Below are positions 56,301-64,000 of a stretch of 64,000 bases of DNA, piece after piece (the first letter of the stretch is position 1; each line of letters opens with the position of its first letter). The position numbers and the translations under genes were made by a program. Under the pieces are notes generated by a model. The model was not told the origin of the DNA and did no database searches. It saw only the letters and a list, made by a program, of their open reading frames with translations. Source of the stretch: Salimicrobium halophilum (GTDB lineage Bacteria; Bacillota; Bacilli; Bacillales; Halobacillaceae); contig NZ_FNEV01000001.1 of the NCBI RefSeq assembly GCF_900100295.1, forward strand, positions 372,001 through 436,000. Reading direction: 5' to 3'.

Positions 56301-57595
56301 ATAATTTTATCATATACGGCAGATAGGCCTGTAGTCTCAACGTCGAATACGATGTATGTGGCATCTTTCAAAGGACGATCTTCCGGCTCATAAGCGATAG
56401 GCACCCCGTCATTCACGAGGTTCGCTTCTAGTCCATAGAGGATCTGAACCCCGTGTTTCTCTCCGGCAGCATGGGCTTCCGGGAAGGCTTGGGCTGCAGC
56501 ATGATCTGTGATGGCAATGGCTTGATGGCCCCAATCAGCTGCTTGTTTTATTAGTCGTGATGGAGATACAGGAGCATCCATCTGGCTCATCGTCGTATGA
56601 GCGTGCAGCTCTACTCGTTTTTCCCCTTCAGGAGCCTTGTCCATTCGTTTGACGGCTTTCACTTCATTGATGTCATTCGCCATCATGGTAAGTTCATTGG
56701 TGAAGTTATCGGTTTGGATACTACCACGCATCTTCACCCACATACCGGATTTCACCTGTTTAAAAGATGCCGCCTGGTCATCCCCACGGGAGAACATTTT
56801 CACCGAGAAAGAGTCGGTGTAATCCGTGACTTTCAATAATAGCAGGTGACGTCCGGAGCGAAGTTCTTTGATTTCGGCATCAAAGATATACCCCTGAAGA
56901 ATGATCCGGCGTTCTTCTTCCTCAATTGAAGTCATCGGAACTGCCTCATCCTGAATCTTGTAACCGATCTCCACAGGACCCTGAGGAGCTTCCGTCTCCT
57001 TCTCTTTCTCCTTCTCTTCTTTTTCTTTTACAGCTTTCTGCATAAGAAGCTGGTCTTCCTGTTTGCGTTCCTCTTTGAACTTATGGACGGCTTCTCCCTG
57101 TTCTTCGAGACGCACAAGAAGTTGACAGGAAGGAAGACCGGCAGCCCGACAAAAGGAGCGGAACGGTTCTTGTAGTTTCTTCTTAATCGCTTCGCCTTCC
57201 GCTTCATTCCTGCATGTTAACATAATCTTATTACCGTCAATTTCTGGTTTTTGTTCGCATACGTAATCTTTATAGGCTGGAGACATGGAAGTCATCATCC
57301 GCGTGAATAAAAGCCAGTAGTCCAGCAATGTATCTTTGTCAAAGGAAGAAGCCACTTCGCTTTCCCAAGTTACGGAAGCGAGAGATTTGAAAGTAGCCTC
57401 CAGGCTATTAGTAAAGAGTTCATAAACAGCTGCAGGTAACACGCCTGGAAAATAGAAATGAAAATGCCATCTCTTTTCCGCTTTGTAAACCGAAAGCTTA
57501 CGCAATTCACTGTCTGTAAAATACTTACGTGCATCCTCCGGTAGCTGCAGTTGCTCAATCAGATAATGCATTTTCTCCTGATTGCCGACGCTCAA
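53306..57595 (-). CDS. polC: DNA polymerase III PolC, Gram-positive alpha subunit with proofreading
   Basis: Main replicative polymerase of Firmicutes. It has 1429 residues (B. subtilis 1437): N-terminal domain I, OB fold (about 235-310), split PHP domain ([20 protein letters not shown], about 335-354), inserted DEDDh exonuclease ([19 protein letters not shown], about 416-434; HNASFDMGF, about 495), zinc-finger CPNCRHHEF...CPECG (about 905-940), and the polymerase active site [12 protein letters not shown] (about 965-976). The C-terminus ends DENQLSLF, with the QLSLF clamp-binding motif. Start is TTG at 57595 backed by GGAGG; an ATG 8 codons later is a weaker alternative. Confidence 0.98.
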   Translation of the reverse strand: MSVGNQEKMHYLIEQLQLPEDARKYFTDSELRKLSVYKAEKRWHFHFYFPGVLPAAVYELFTNSLEATFKSLASVTWESEVASSFDKDTLLDYWLLFTRMMTSMSPAYKDYVCEQKPEIDGNKIMLTCRNEAEGEAIKKKLQEPFRSFCRAAGLPSCQLLVRLEEQGEAVHKFKEERKQEDQLLMQKAVKEKEEKEKEKETEAPQGPVEIGYKIQDEAVPMTSIEEEERRIILQGYIFDAEIKELRSGRHLLLLKVTDYTDSFSVKMFSRGDDQAASFKQVKSGMWVKMRGSIQTDNFTNELTMMANDINEVKAVKRMDKAPEGEKRVELHAHTTMSQMDAPVSPSRLIKQAADWGHQAIAITDHAAAQAFPEAHAAGEKHGVQILYGLEANLVNDGVPIAYEPEDRPLKDATYIVFDVETTGLSAVYDKIIELAAVKVKEGEIMDRFESFANPHQPLSETTVELTGITDDMVKDAPEIDEVLKDFKEWTADDILVAHNASFDMGFLNTGYESVGLEKSTNPVIDTLELARFLLPELKNHRLNTLCKKFDIELTQHHRAIYDAEATGYLLWKLIKKAIEEKQIENHINLNDYMGEGKAYQRSRPSHCTILAKNDTGLKNLYRLISESHIDYFYRVPRIPRSRLTLHREGLIVGSGCDKGELFETMMQKSEEEAEKVADFYDYIEIQPVGNYAHLIEKDIIQTEAQIYDILKKLTKLGEKLNKPVTATGNTHYIDKHEKLYRQVLIASQSGNPLNRQTLPDVHFKTTEDMLEEFSFLGEEKAKEVVVTNTQKIAELMEEVHPVKEDLYTPNIEGADQEIRDMSYNKAKGLYGDDLPDLVVNRLERELESIIGNGFAVIYLISQKLVTKSLEDGYLVGSRGSVGSSFVATMTDITEVNPLPPHYVCPNCRHHEFFTDGSVGSGFDLPEKNCPECGTTYNNDGQDIPFETFLGFKGDKVPDIDLNFSGEYQPIAHDYTKELFGEEKVYRAGTIGTVAEKTAYGYAKGYASDHQLQYKGAEIDRIVQGCTGVKRTTGQHPGGIIVVPDDKEIYDFSPIQFPADDTESNWRTTHFDFHSIHDNLLKLDILGHDDPTMIRMLQDLSGIEPDDIPVDDEEVMKIFGGPEVLGVTADQINCKTGTLGVPEFGTKFVRQMLEDTKPKTFAELVIISGLSHGSDVWLGNADQLISDGICTLPEVIGCRDDIMVYLMHKGLEPGLAFKIMEFVRKGRGLEDEWIEEMKKHGVPDWYIESCKKIKYMFPKAHAAAYVLMAVRIAYFKVHHPIYFYAAYFTVRASDFELDTMVKGSAAIRSRIDNIQEKGLDATPKEKSLLTVLELALEMCERGYSFKSVDLYGSTASEFLVDGDALIPPFNAVDGLGTNAALNIVKAREDGEFLSKQDLRERSRISKTVLEYLDDHGCLSGMPDENQLSLF

Positions 57596-57620
57596 CGTGT
57601 TTTCCTCCCTAACGGCAACA

Positions 57621-57647
57621 ATACCCCTGCTGCAAGAGCAAGGGTAT
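57621..57647 (-). other. Small hairpin between proS and polC
   Basis: ATACCC and GGGTAT arms with inner TGC/GCA pairs and no strong T-run. Weak terminator or stabilising hairpin; read-through into polC is likely. Confidence 0.35.
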
Positions 57648-57651
57648 ACAT

Positions 57652-59352
57652 TTATGCCAGTTGATTTTTTATTTCTTCCACCACAGAGTCATAAGATAGT
57701 TCTTCTTTTGAATCACTATCTCTTCTCTTCATTTCTACAATTTCTTCTCCGGCCTTTTTACCGACAATGATCCGCACAGGGATTCCGATCAAGTCACTGT
57801 CCGCAAATTTAACGCCTGCACGCTCCGGACGATCATCATATAATACCTCAAGGCCTTCTGCCAAGAGATCAGCATAGATTTTATCCGCGAGAACGCGCTG
57901 CTCTTCTTTTTTCGGATTGAGAGAAAGTACATGGACTTGATACGGAGCGACCTGGTTCGGCCAGACAATGCCCTGGTCATCATGAAACTGTTCAACCATG
58001 GCTGCAAGAGTTCGGGAGACCCCTATTCCATAAGAACCCATGACCATCGTCTGGGATTTACCACTATTATCAAGGAACGTCGCGCCCATATTTTCCGCGT
58101 AGAAAGATCCCAACTTGAACACATGGCCTACCTCGATTCCACGTGCGAACTGTATAATCCCTTTCCCGTCCGGAGATGGATCTCCTTCTTCGATAAATCT
58201 CATATCTGCGTACCGATCAGGTGCAAAATCGTTGCCTGGTGTTACATTTTTATAATGGAAGCCTTCATCATTCGCGCCACAAGTAATGTTGACCATTGCT
58301 TCTACCGCATGGTCTGCAACAACCTCAACTTCTTCAGGCGCATCAATAGGTCCAAGGGATCCGAACCCGGCACCCATCAGTCTTTTCGTATCTTCTTCGG
58401 ATGCAAGTTCCACGACTTTGGCATCATAGAGGTTCTTCACTTTAACATCGTTTACTTCGTGGTCTCCCCGAGTGACGACCAATACGTACTTATCATCCAC
58501 TTCGAACATGATGGATTTCAGACCCTGATCAAGACCATGGTCCAAATAATCTGCTACCTCCTGCATGGTTTTCTGGTCAGGGGTCGCTACTTTCTCTTTC
58601 TCCAAAGGAGTTTCTGCAGATTTCTCATAAGTTTGTACCACTGGAGCCATCTCCACGTTCGCAGCATATTTCGACGTATCCGAATAAGCGATCACGTCTT
58701 CACCAACGTCAGACAGCACCATGAATTCATGGGTTTCTTTCCCTCCCATTGCGCCGGAGTCAGCGATTACAGCACGGTAATTCAGACCAAGACGTTCAAA
58801 TATACGGCAATACGCATCGAACATCATCTGGTAACTTTCATCCAGGCTTTCGTAAGACTCATTGAAAGAATAAGCATCTTTCATGAGAAATTCACGACCA
58901 CGAAGCAGTCCGAACCTTGGACGTTTTTCATCTCTGAATTTATTTTGAATCTGGTAAAGTGTCATCGGCAACTTTTTATAGGACCCTATCTCATCGCGGA
59001 TGATGCTTGTCATCGCCTCTTCATGCGTCGCACCTAAGGCGAATTCCCGGTTATGCCGGTCATTCATACGCATCAACTCCGGCCCATACGTATACCACCT
59101 ACCACTTTCTTGCCAAAGTTCGGCAGGCTGAAGGGCAGATAACAGCATTTCCTGAGCACCGGAACGATCCATTTCCTCCCGGATCACTTTTTCGATTTTC
59201 GACAATACTCTTTTGCCTAAAGGTAACAATGTATAGATTCCAGACGCCAATTGCCTTATGTAACCAGCTCTCACTAATAGTTGATGACTGGCAATATCCG
59301 CATCAGACGGATTTTCTTTCAACGTAGGAACCAGCATTTTACTTTGTCTCAT
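57652..59352 (-). CDS. proS: Prolyl-tRNA synthetase
   Basis: Class II synthetase charging tRNA-Pro. It has 566 residues: [20 protein letters not shown], motif 2 [20 protein letters not shown] (about 138-157), an inserted editing domain (about 225-405) with [17 protein letters not shown], motif 3 [15 protein letters not shown] (about 440-454), and anticodon-binding domain. I set the start at the ATG at 59352 (GAGGTG upstream) rather than a GTG three codons earlier. No T-box leader is seen. It lies between rasP and polC as in B. subtilis. Confidence 0.97.
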   Translation of the reverse strand: MRQSKMLVPTLKENPSDADIASHQLLVRAGYIRQLASGIYTLLPLGKRVLSKIEKVIREEMDRSGAQEMLLSALQPAELWQESGRWYTYGPELMRMNDRHNREFALGATHEEAMTSIIRDEIGSYKKLPMTLYQIQNKFRDEKRPRFGLLRGREFLMKDAYSFNESYESLDESYQMMFDAYCRIFERLGLNYRAVIADSGAMGGKETHEFMVLSDVGEDVIAYSDTSKYAANVEMAPVVQTYEKSAETPLEKEKVATPDQKTMQEVADYLDHGLDQGLKSIMFEVDDKYVLVVTRGDHEVNDVKVKNLYDAKVVELASEEDTKRLMGAGFGSLGPIDAPEEVEVVADHAVEAMVNITCGANDEGFHYKNVTPGNDFAPDRYADMRFIEEGDPSPDGKGIIQFARGIEVGHVFKLGSFYAENMGATFLDNSGKSQTMVMGSYGIGVSRTLAAMVEQFHDDQGIVWPNQVAPYQVHVLSLNPKKEEQRVLADKIYADLLAEGLEVLYDDRPERAGVKFADSDLIGIPVRIIVGKKAGEEIVEMKRRDSDSKEELSYDSVVEEIKNQLA

Positions 59353-59375
59353 TCCTGACACCTCTCCTCACTTGA

Positions 59376-59412
59376 AAAAGAGGAAGGGGCAAAAGACCCC
59401 TTTCCCTTTTTA
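59376..59412 (-). terminator. Terminator after rasP
   Basis: Stem AAAGGGAAAGGGG pairing imperfectly with CCCCTTCCTCTTT, followed by a T-run on the minus strand. Confidence 0.8.
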
Positions 59413-59464
59413 TTATCATTGCACAAGTCTTACTTAAATACTACTACTCTCTCTTCGGGGTACA

Positions 59465-60721
59465 TCAAAGAAAGAGACGCTGTATATCATTCCAGGTCAC
59501 GACGATCATCAGAAGTAACAACAACGCAAAGCCGATGAAAGTAATAGCTCCTTCTTTTTGGGGATCGACCGGCTTTCCTCGGAGTAATTCCACTCCGATA
59601 AACAATAACCTGCCACCATCGAGGGCAGGGATCGGCATAAGATTGACGATTCCCAGGTTGACGCTCAGAACAGCCGTCCACATCACAAAGTTCGTAAGCC
59701 CTGTTTTCACTACCTGATCCGTCGCATCGTAAATCCCCACAGGACCTGACAGCATATCTATAGAGAATTGTCCCGTGACAAGTTTACCAAGATTCGTGAG
59801 TATGAGCGTTGACCATTCATATGTTTGTGTGAAACCAAAAGACAGTTTCTTTACGAATGAATCCTCAAAAGCTCTCGTCACACCGACCTGACCGATTGTC
59901 TGGTCTTGAGCTTCAATAGCTCTCGGTGTAACTTCCACTTCTTCCGTAGAACCATTTCGACTTAAAGTGACATTCATAGTTTCTCCTGGATGATCCTGCA
60001 CGATCATCGTGAAGTCTTCCCATGTCTTCACCTGTTCCCCTTCGGCCTGAAGAACTTCATCGCCGGGCTCGAATCCTGCTTCACTGGCAGGAGAATTCTC
60101 CTGGACTTCTCCGAATCTGGCTTCCTCCGCAGGTACCCCCTGGATAAATCCGAGAATAGTGAAGAGAACGATAGCCAGTACAAAGTTCATCATCGGTCCC
60201 GCGAAGAGTTGCATGGCCCGCTGCCTCTTAGGTTTGGATGCGAATTGTCTGTCGTAGGGAGCAATCTGTGTTTCTTTTTCATCCATCACGAACAGTGCTT
60301 TCGGATCCACCTCGAAAAACAATTTCTCATCCTCATCGATTTCGTACCCTTCGATAACTAATCGATGATCAAGGTCGGCGTGTTCGACTTCGATGATTCT
60401 AGCTGCGGGATGTTTCGTTTTATTGTTCACGATGATCTTTTTCACTTTCCCCGCTTCATCGAATTCAAGACCGATATGATGACCAGGTTTCAATTCGATG
60501 ATCTCAGGGTCTTCTCCTGCAACACGCACGTATCCACCTGCGGGTATTAAACGGATGGTATACAATGTTTCATTCTTCATGAAAGAGAACACTTTCGGAC
60601 CAAAACCGATAGCGAACTCACGGGCCAGCATCCCTGCTCTCTTAGCAAAGATCAGATGCCCCCACTCATGGACGAATACAAGAAGACCGAACATGAGTAT
60701 GAACGCAATAACCGTTGTCAC
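59465..60721 (-). CDS. rasP: RasP (RseP/YluC), site-2 intramembrane zinc protease
   Basis: Cleaves membrane-spanning anti-sigma factors (such as RsiW), remnant signal peptides and FtsL. It has 418 residues: first membrane span with the zinc motif FVHEWGHLIFAKRAG (about 15-29), PDZ domain (about 190-270; GEVQENSPASEAGFEPGDEV), and the third metal ligand in GIVNLMPIPALDGGRLLF (about 350-367). The ORF is open from a GTG at 60730; I prefer the GTG at 60721, 8 nt after AAGGAAGG, as the first lies on the ribosome binding site. It lies 15 bp after dxr. Confidence 0.95.
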   Translation of the reverse strand: MTTVIAFILMFGLLVFVHEWGHLIFAKRAGMLAREFAIGFGPKVFSFMKNETLYTIRLIPAGGYVRVAGEDPEIIELKPGHHIGLEFDEAGKVKKIIVNNKTKHPAARIIEVEHADLDHRLVIEGYEIDEDEKLFFEVDPKALFVMDEKETQIAPYDRQFASKPKRQRAMQLFAGPMMNFVLAIVLFTILGFIQGVPAEEARFGEVQENSPASEAGFEPGDEVLQAEGEQVKTWEDFTMIVQDHPGETMNVTLSRNGSTEEVEVTPRAIEAQDQTIGQVGVTRAFEDSFVKKLSFGFTQTYEWSTLILTNLGKLVTGQFSIDMLSGPVGIYDATDQVVKTGLTNFVMWTAVLSVNLGIVNLMPIPALDGGRLLFIGVELLRGKPVDPQKEGAITFIGFALLLLLMIVVTWNDIQRLFL

Positions 60722-60736
60722 ATGAAGCACCTTCCT

Positions 60737-61882
60737 TTATTTAACATAACGTTTGACACGTTCCCTCGTTTCTTTATCAATCTCCATTATATCTGATAAA
60801 GAGGGGGTTGAAACACTTTTATGCTCTTGTAGAGATTTTTCTACGAGTGTTTCAATATCGAGAAACGAAATCTCTTCTTCTAAAAACATCGCTACTGCCT
60901 GTTCATTAGCGGCGTTCAGTACCGTAGGCATGGAACCACCAGCCCTGCCGGCATCAAACGCCAGTTTTAAGCACCGGAAACGCTCCATATCCATTTTCTG
61001 AAAATTAAGCTTGGATAATTCTTCTAACTCCAAAGACTCTGTGTCATCAAAACTCAACCTTTTGGGATAGGTCAAAGCATATTGAATAGGTACTCGCATA
61101 TCCGGCGACCCAAGCTGAGCCATGACGCTCTTATCCTTAAATTCCACGAGAGAGTGTATGACACTTTCTCTATGCTGAAGTACGTGGATCTTATCATAAG
61201 GCATATCAAAAAGCCAATGCGCTTCAATTACTTCAAGACCTTTATTCATCATCGAAGCGGAGTCGATGGTAATCTTTGCTCCCATACTCCAGTTGGGATG
61301 ATTCAGCGCATCCCTTACTGTTACACCTTCAAGTTCTTCCCTTGAATTGTCTCTGAAACTTCCACCGGAAGCGGTAATGATCAGTCTTCTTACATCTTCC
61401 TGTCTTTCTCCATTCAATGCCTGAAAGATGGCGGAATGTTCACTATCTACTGGGATAAGTGGCGTATTATACTTCTCCGCTTCCGCCATCACGATGTGTC
61501 CGGCAGTCACCAGAGTTTCTTTGTTTGCTATGGCTATCGTCTTCTGTGCTCTTATCGCCGCTAACGTGGAAGGAAGTCCTACACTGCCCATCACTGCGTT
61601 TACTAACACATCCACTTCTGCCGCTGTACTAGCCGCCTTCATTCCCTCTTCGCCGATGAAGATGGAAGCATGCCCCGTAGCTTCGGCTACTTCATTTCTG
61701 ACTTGTTCGCTGCCGACAACAACTATTTCCGGCTGAAACTCCCGGATCATCGGAATAGCTTTCTGGCTGTTTCTTCCGAATGCCAATGCAAAAAGAGAGA
61801 ATTGATCTTTATGCTGACGGATGACGTCTATCGTTTGTTCCCCTATCGAACCAGTAGCCCCTAATAATGCTATATTTTTCAT
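60737..61882 (-). CDS. dxr: 1-deoxy-D-xylulose-5-phosphate reductoisomerase
   Basis: Second enzyme of the methylerythritol phosphate pathway to isoprenoids, the source of undecaprenyl units made by UppS. It has 381 residues: NADPH-binding [20 protein letters not shown] (about 1-20), [15 protein letters not shown] (about 118-132), metal/substrate motif [13 protein letters not shown] (about 143-155), SGGSFRD, and [20 protein letters not shown] (about 195-214). The start has AGGGAG upstream. Part of frr-uppS-cdsA-dxr-rasP. Confidence 0.97.
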   Translation of the reverse strand: MKNIALLGATGSIGEQTIDVIRQHKDQFSLFALAFGRNSQKAIPMIREFQPEIVVVGSEQVRNEVAEATGHASIFIGEEGMKAASTAAEVDVLVNAVMGSVGLPSTLAAIRAQKTIAIANKETLVTAGHIVMAEAEKYNTPLIPVDSEHSAIFQALNGERQEDVRRLIITASGGSFRDNSREELEGVTVRDALNHPNWSMGAKITIDSASMMNKGLEVIEAHWLFDMPYDKIHVLQHRESVIHSLVEFKDKSVMAQLGSPDMRVPIQYALTYPKRLSFDDTESLELEELSKLNFQKMDMERFRCLKLAFDAGRAGGSMPTVLNAANEQAVAMFLEEEISFLDIETLVEKSLQEHKSVSTPSLSDIMEIDKETRERVKRYVK

Positions 61883-61900
61883 AAAAACGCTCCCTGTTAC

Positions 61901-62692
61901 TTATGGTATGAAATTAATTAAGTGTAAGACCGGCAACATGAAGATAAGGCTGTCAAAACGATCCAGAACCCCGCCATGCCCCGGCAAGATTTTTCCGGAG
62001 TCCTTCACTAGATAATGACGCTTAAATGCGGATTCTACCAGGTCCCCTATTTGCCCAGTCACAGATATTAAAATAGTTACGAGAATCAGCAGGAACATCG
62101 AAGAGTGCAGAGGATGTACGAGCTGGAATACTACAGCTACGACACAGGCCAAAGCAACTCCTCCGAGAGCTCCTTCCACCGTTTTCTTGGGACTGATTTT
62201 CGGCCAAAGCTTTTTCTTCCCGAACAATCTGCCGAATATATAAGCTCCTGTATCTGTCGCCCATACAACGAACAGGGCATAAAAAACGTAAGCAAGACCT
62301 CCATCCAGCCTTGTCTCAATCAGATAGTAAAAGCCCATCCCAACATAGATGGCTGAAATAAGTACAAAACCGGCATCATCAAAGCTGAAGCGATTATTCA
62401 CCAGCACCGTGTAACTTAACAACAGCAACACTGCGAGTAAAGAGAGCTCTGATTTTGAAACGAACACATTCAGGTGATAAGGCATCGCTTCGGGCAACAT
62501 CAACGACCACATGAATAGGAGAGTGATAAGAGAAGATACCGAATACCTTGCGATTTTTTTCATTCTCATCAATTCAAATATTGCTATGCTTGCCAGTAAG
62601 TATACAAATAAAGTGAAAGGAGTTCCTCCCAGAAGTACGATGGGAATAAAGATAAGTCCTGCAATAATTGCTGTAATTGTACGTTGCTTCAT
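61901..62692 (-). CDS. cdsA: Phosphatidate cytidylyltransferase CdsA
   Basis: Makes CDP-diacylglycerol from phosphatidate, the substrate of PgsA and other phospholipid enzymes. It has 263 residues with about seven or eight hydrophobic segments, and the C-terminal signature SAFKRHYLVKDSGKILPGHG followed by GVLDRFDSL (about 217-245). The start is ATG at 62692 (AAGGTG upstream); the codon before it would be TTG. It follows uppS by 11 bp. Confidence 0.96.
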   Translation of the reverse strand: MKQRTITAIIAGLIFIPIVLLGGTPFTLFVYLLASIAIFELMRMKKIARYSVSSLITLLFMWSLMLPEAMPYHLNVFVSKSELSLLAVLLLLSYTVLVNNRFSFDDAGFVLISAIYVGMGFYYLIETRLDGGLAYVFYALFVVWATDTGAYIFGRLFGKKKLWPKISPKKTVEGALGGVALACVVAVVFQLVHPLHSSMFLLILVTILISVTGQIGDLVESAFKRHYLVKDSGKILPGHGGVLDRFDSLIFMLPVLHLINFIP

Positions 62693-62703
62693 CAAATCAC
62701 ACC

Positions 62704-63471
62704 TTATACGCCGCCATAACGACGCTTCCGATTTTGATAGTTTCTGATTGCTTCTTCAAGCGTGTCTTCATTGAACGATGGCCAGTACACATCCGTAAAC
62801 CAGAACTCCGCATAAGCCAGCTGCCATAACAGGAAGTTGCTTAATCGCTGCTCACCACTTGTGCGAATCAACAGGTCAGGCTCATGTAAGTGAGAAGTGT
62901 AAAGGTGCTCCTCGAACAGGTCTTCGGTGATATCCTCAGGATCCAGCTCTCCCTCTTTCACTTGACCAGCTAATTGTTTCGTCACTTCCACGATTTCATG
63001 ACGACTCCCATAGTTCAATGCAAAGTTCAATACCATTCCTGTGTTATGCTTCGTTCGATATATAGCTTCATCTACCGCTTGTTGTGTATGTTTTGGCAAT
63101 AAATCTTTCGTTCCTATCGTCTGAACCCGCACGTTTTTTTCTATCAGTTCCGGTAGATAGGTCTGCAGAAAATCGACGGGAAGTTTCATGAGGAAATCCA
63201 CTTCTTTTTTGGGCCGCTTCCAATTTTCTGTCGAAAAAGCATAAAGTGTCAGTACCTGCACTCCCAAATCTGAAGCGTGGCGGACAACTTTCTTGACAAC
63301 GTCCATCCCTTCTTTGTGGCCGGCAATGCGAGGAAGATTTTTCTCTTTTGCCCACCTCCCGTTTCCGTCCATGATGATGGCTATATGGTTCGGTACTTTT
63401 TCTATTTCTATATCTTGATGCTTTTCGTATTTTGGAAGTTTTCGATTCATAAATGGAATCTTCAGTGGCAT
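62704..63471 (-). CDS. uppS: Undecaprenyl diphosphate synthase UppS
   Basis: Builds the C55 lipid carrier for peptidoglycan and teichoic acid by adding isopentenyl units in cis. It has 255 residues: active-site PNHIAIIMDGNGRWAKEKNL (about 28-47; catalytic Asp), RIAGHKEGMDVVKK, LTLYAFSTENWKRPKKEVDF (about 74-93) and C-terminal PDLLIRTSGEQRLSNFLLWQ (about 200-219) with the RXSXXXRXSXF pattern. I prefer the ATG at 63471, which has AAGGATGG 5 nt upstream, over ATG 63480, which overlaps it. Confidence 0.96.
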   Translation of the reverse strand: MPLKIPFMNRKLPKYEKHQDIEIEKVPNHIAIIMDGNGRWAKEKNLPRIAGHKEGMDVVKKVVRHASDLGVQVLTLYAFSTENWKRPKKEVDFLMKLPVDFLQTYLPELIEKNVRVQTIGTKDLLPKHTQQAVDEAIYRTKHNTGMVLNFALNYGSRHEIVEVTKQLAGQVKEGELDPEDITEDLFEEHLYTSHLHEPDLLIRTSGEQRLSNFLLWQLAYAEFWFTDVYWPSFNEDTLEEAIRNYQNRKRRYGGV

Positions 63472-63553
63472 CAGTACCATCCTTTTCTTAAATCACTATA
63501 TGTACTAGAAGGGTACGGTAACCCTTCCTAACAAAACTACCATAGATGCCAAC

Positions 63554-63595
63554 AAAACAAAAGCCGTACTGCCAAACAATTACAGCACGGCTTGT
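63554..63595 (-). terminator. Terminator after frr
   Basis: Stem AAGCCGT-CTG / CAG-ACGGCTT with one mismatch, and T-rich TTTTGTTTTG tail on the minus strand. Confidence 0.82.
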
Positions 63596-63605
63596 TCTAT
63601 GATTT

Positions 63606-64000
63606 TCACACTTCCATGATTTCTTCCTCTTTTTTCTTCGCAAGATCATCGATTTCTTTCACATGATCATCTGTCAGTTTCTGAACATCATCCTGATAGG
63701 AACGAAGGTCGTCTTCTGTCAGTTCTCCGTCTTTCTCATCTTTTTTCAGTTGATCATTCGTGTCACGGCGAATATTTCTGATTTGGACTTTCGCTTCTTC
63801 TGTATACTTTCCTACGACTTTCGTCAGGTCTTTACGTCTTTCCTGCGTAAGAGCCGGGATGTTGATACGGACAACATTACCATCACTGGAAGGAGCAAGG
63901 CCAAGATCCGCTTTCTGGATAGCTTTCTCAATTTCTGAAATCGCAGACTTATCATATGGTGTGATAACCAGAAGTCTCGGCTCCGGAGCAGACACCTGCG
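63606..64000 (-). CDS. frr: Ribosome recycling factor (N-terminus cut by window edge)
   Basis: Splits post-termination ribosomes together with EF-G. About 130 of 185 residues are present: [60 protein letters not shown], then a C-terminal helix ending [12 protein letters not shown]. The N-terminal 55 or so residues and the start codon lie beyond base 64000. It precedes uppS, as in B. subtilis. Confidence 0.96.
   Translation of the reverse strand, partial: QVSAPEPRLLVITPYDKSAISEIEKAIQKADLGLAPSSDGNVVRINIPALTQERRKDLTKVVGKYTEEAKVQIRNIRRDTNDQLKKDEKDGELTEDDLRSYQDDVQKLTDDHVKEIDDLAKKKEEEIMEV

Noticed and set aside
57931-59037. 368-codon plus-strand ORF opposite proS
   Set aside because: It is fully antisense to a conserved synthetase, has no good ribosome binding site and its translation (rich in His, Phe, Ile, Arg) resembles no family; it is a by-product of proS codon use.
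59353-59464. T-box leader for proS
   Set aside because: The gap is about 110 bp, is filled by the rasP terminator and shows no T-box sequence or specifier stem.

Overview
This window is a 64 kb piece of a Bacillaceae chromosome. Gene content and order follow the Bacillus subtilis stretch frr-uppS-...-polC-nusA-infB-pnp-spoVF-dap-spoIIIE-ymf-recA-rny-mutSL-hfq-glnRA-lexA-tkt almost gene for gene. Proteins rich in Glu/Asp (RodZ linker, NupN, IF2, NusA tail) and moderate GC suggest a moderately halophilic spore former of the Halobacillus/Salimicrobium type; the genus is an inference. Only lexA and a small XRE-type regulator are on the plus strand. Both ends are cut: tkt lacks its C-terminus and frr lacks its N-terminus.

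Layout in order of coordinates: (1) 1-3.8 kb, tkt and a divergent SOS module (ynzC, yneB, an overlooked 31-codon membrane ORF, lexA) around four LexA boxes. (2) 3.9-10.4 kb, glnA-glnR with a GlnR operator, ynbB, hflX, spoVK, hfq and miaA. (3) 10.4-11 kb, an isolated XRE regulator with a repeat-rich upstream region. (4) 11-19.5 kb, mutL-mutS, cotE, ricA-miaB, spoVS and ymdB. (5) 19.6-26.6 kb, rny, recA, cinA, pgsA, rodZ, ymfK and ymfJ. (6) 26.6-38.3 kb, ymfI-ymfH-ymfF, the nupNOPQ nucleoside ABC transporter, a GntR regulator, spoIIIE and ylzJ. (7) 38.3-43.8 kb, tepA, dapA-dapG-asd and spoVFB-spoVFA, which link diaminopimelate/lysine synthesis to dipicolinate for the spore. (8) 43.9-53.1 kb, pnp, rpsO, ribF, truB, rbfA, ylxP, infB, ylxQ, ylxR, nusA and rimP (translation and transcription factors). 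(9) 53.3-64 kb, polC, proS, rasP, dxr, cdsA, uppS and frr (replication, isoprenoid and phospholipid precursors, intramembrane proteolysis).

Most of the window is a conserved housekeeping backbone, and no prophage, IS element, CRISPR array, tRNA or rRNA was seen. The most notable departures are these: a 31-residue single-membrane-segment ORF under LexA control where the cell-division inhibitor YneA normally lies; a RibF whose riboflavin-kinase half is shortened and lacks its signature motifs while the FAD-synthetase half is intact; apparent loss of rnjB, ylxY, mlpA and ymxH from their usual places; and a long perfect hairpin between the nucleoside-binding lipoprotein gene and its ABC transporter genes. 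Several sporulation promoters (sigma-H at spoVS, sigma-K-like at cotE, spoVFA and spoVK) can be read directly.
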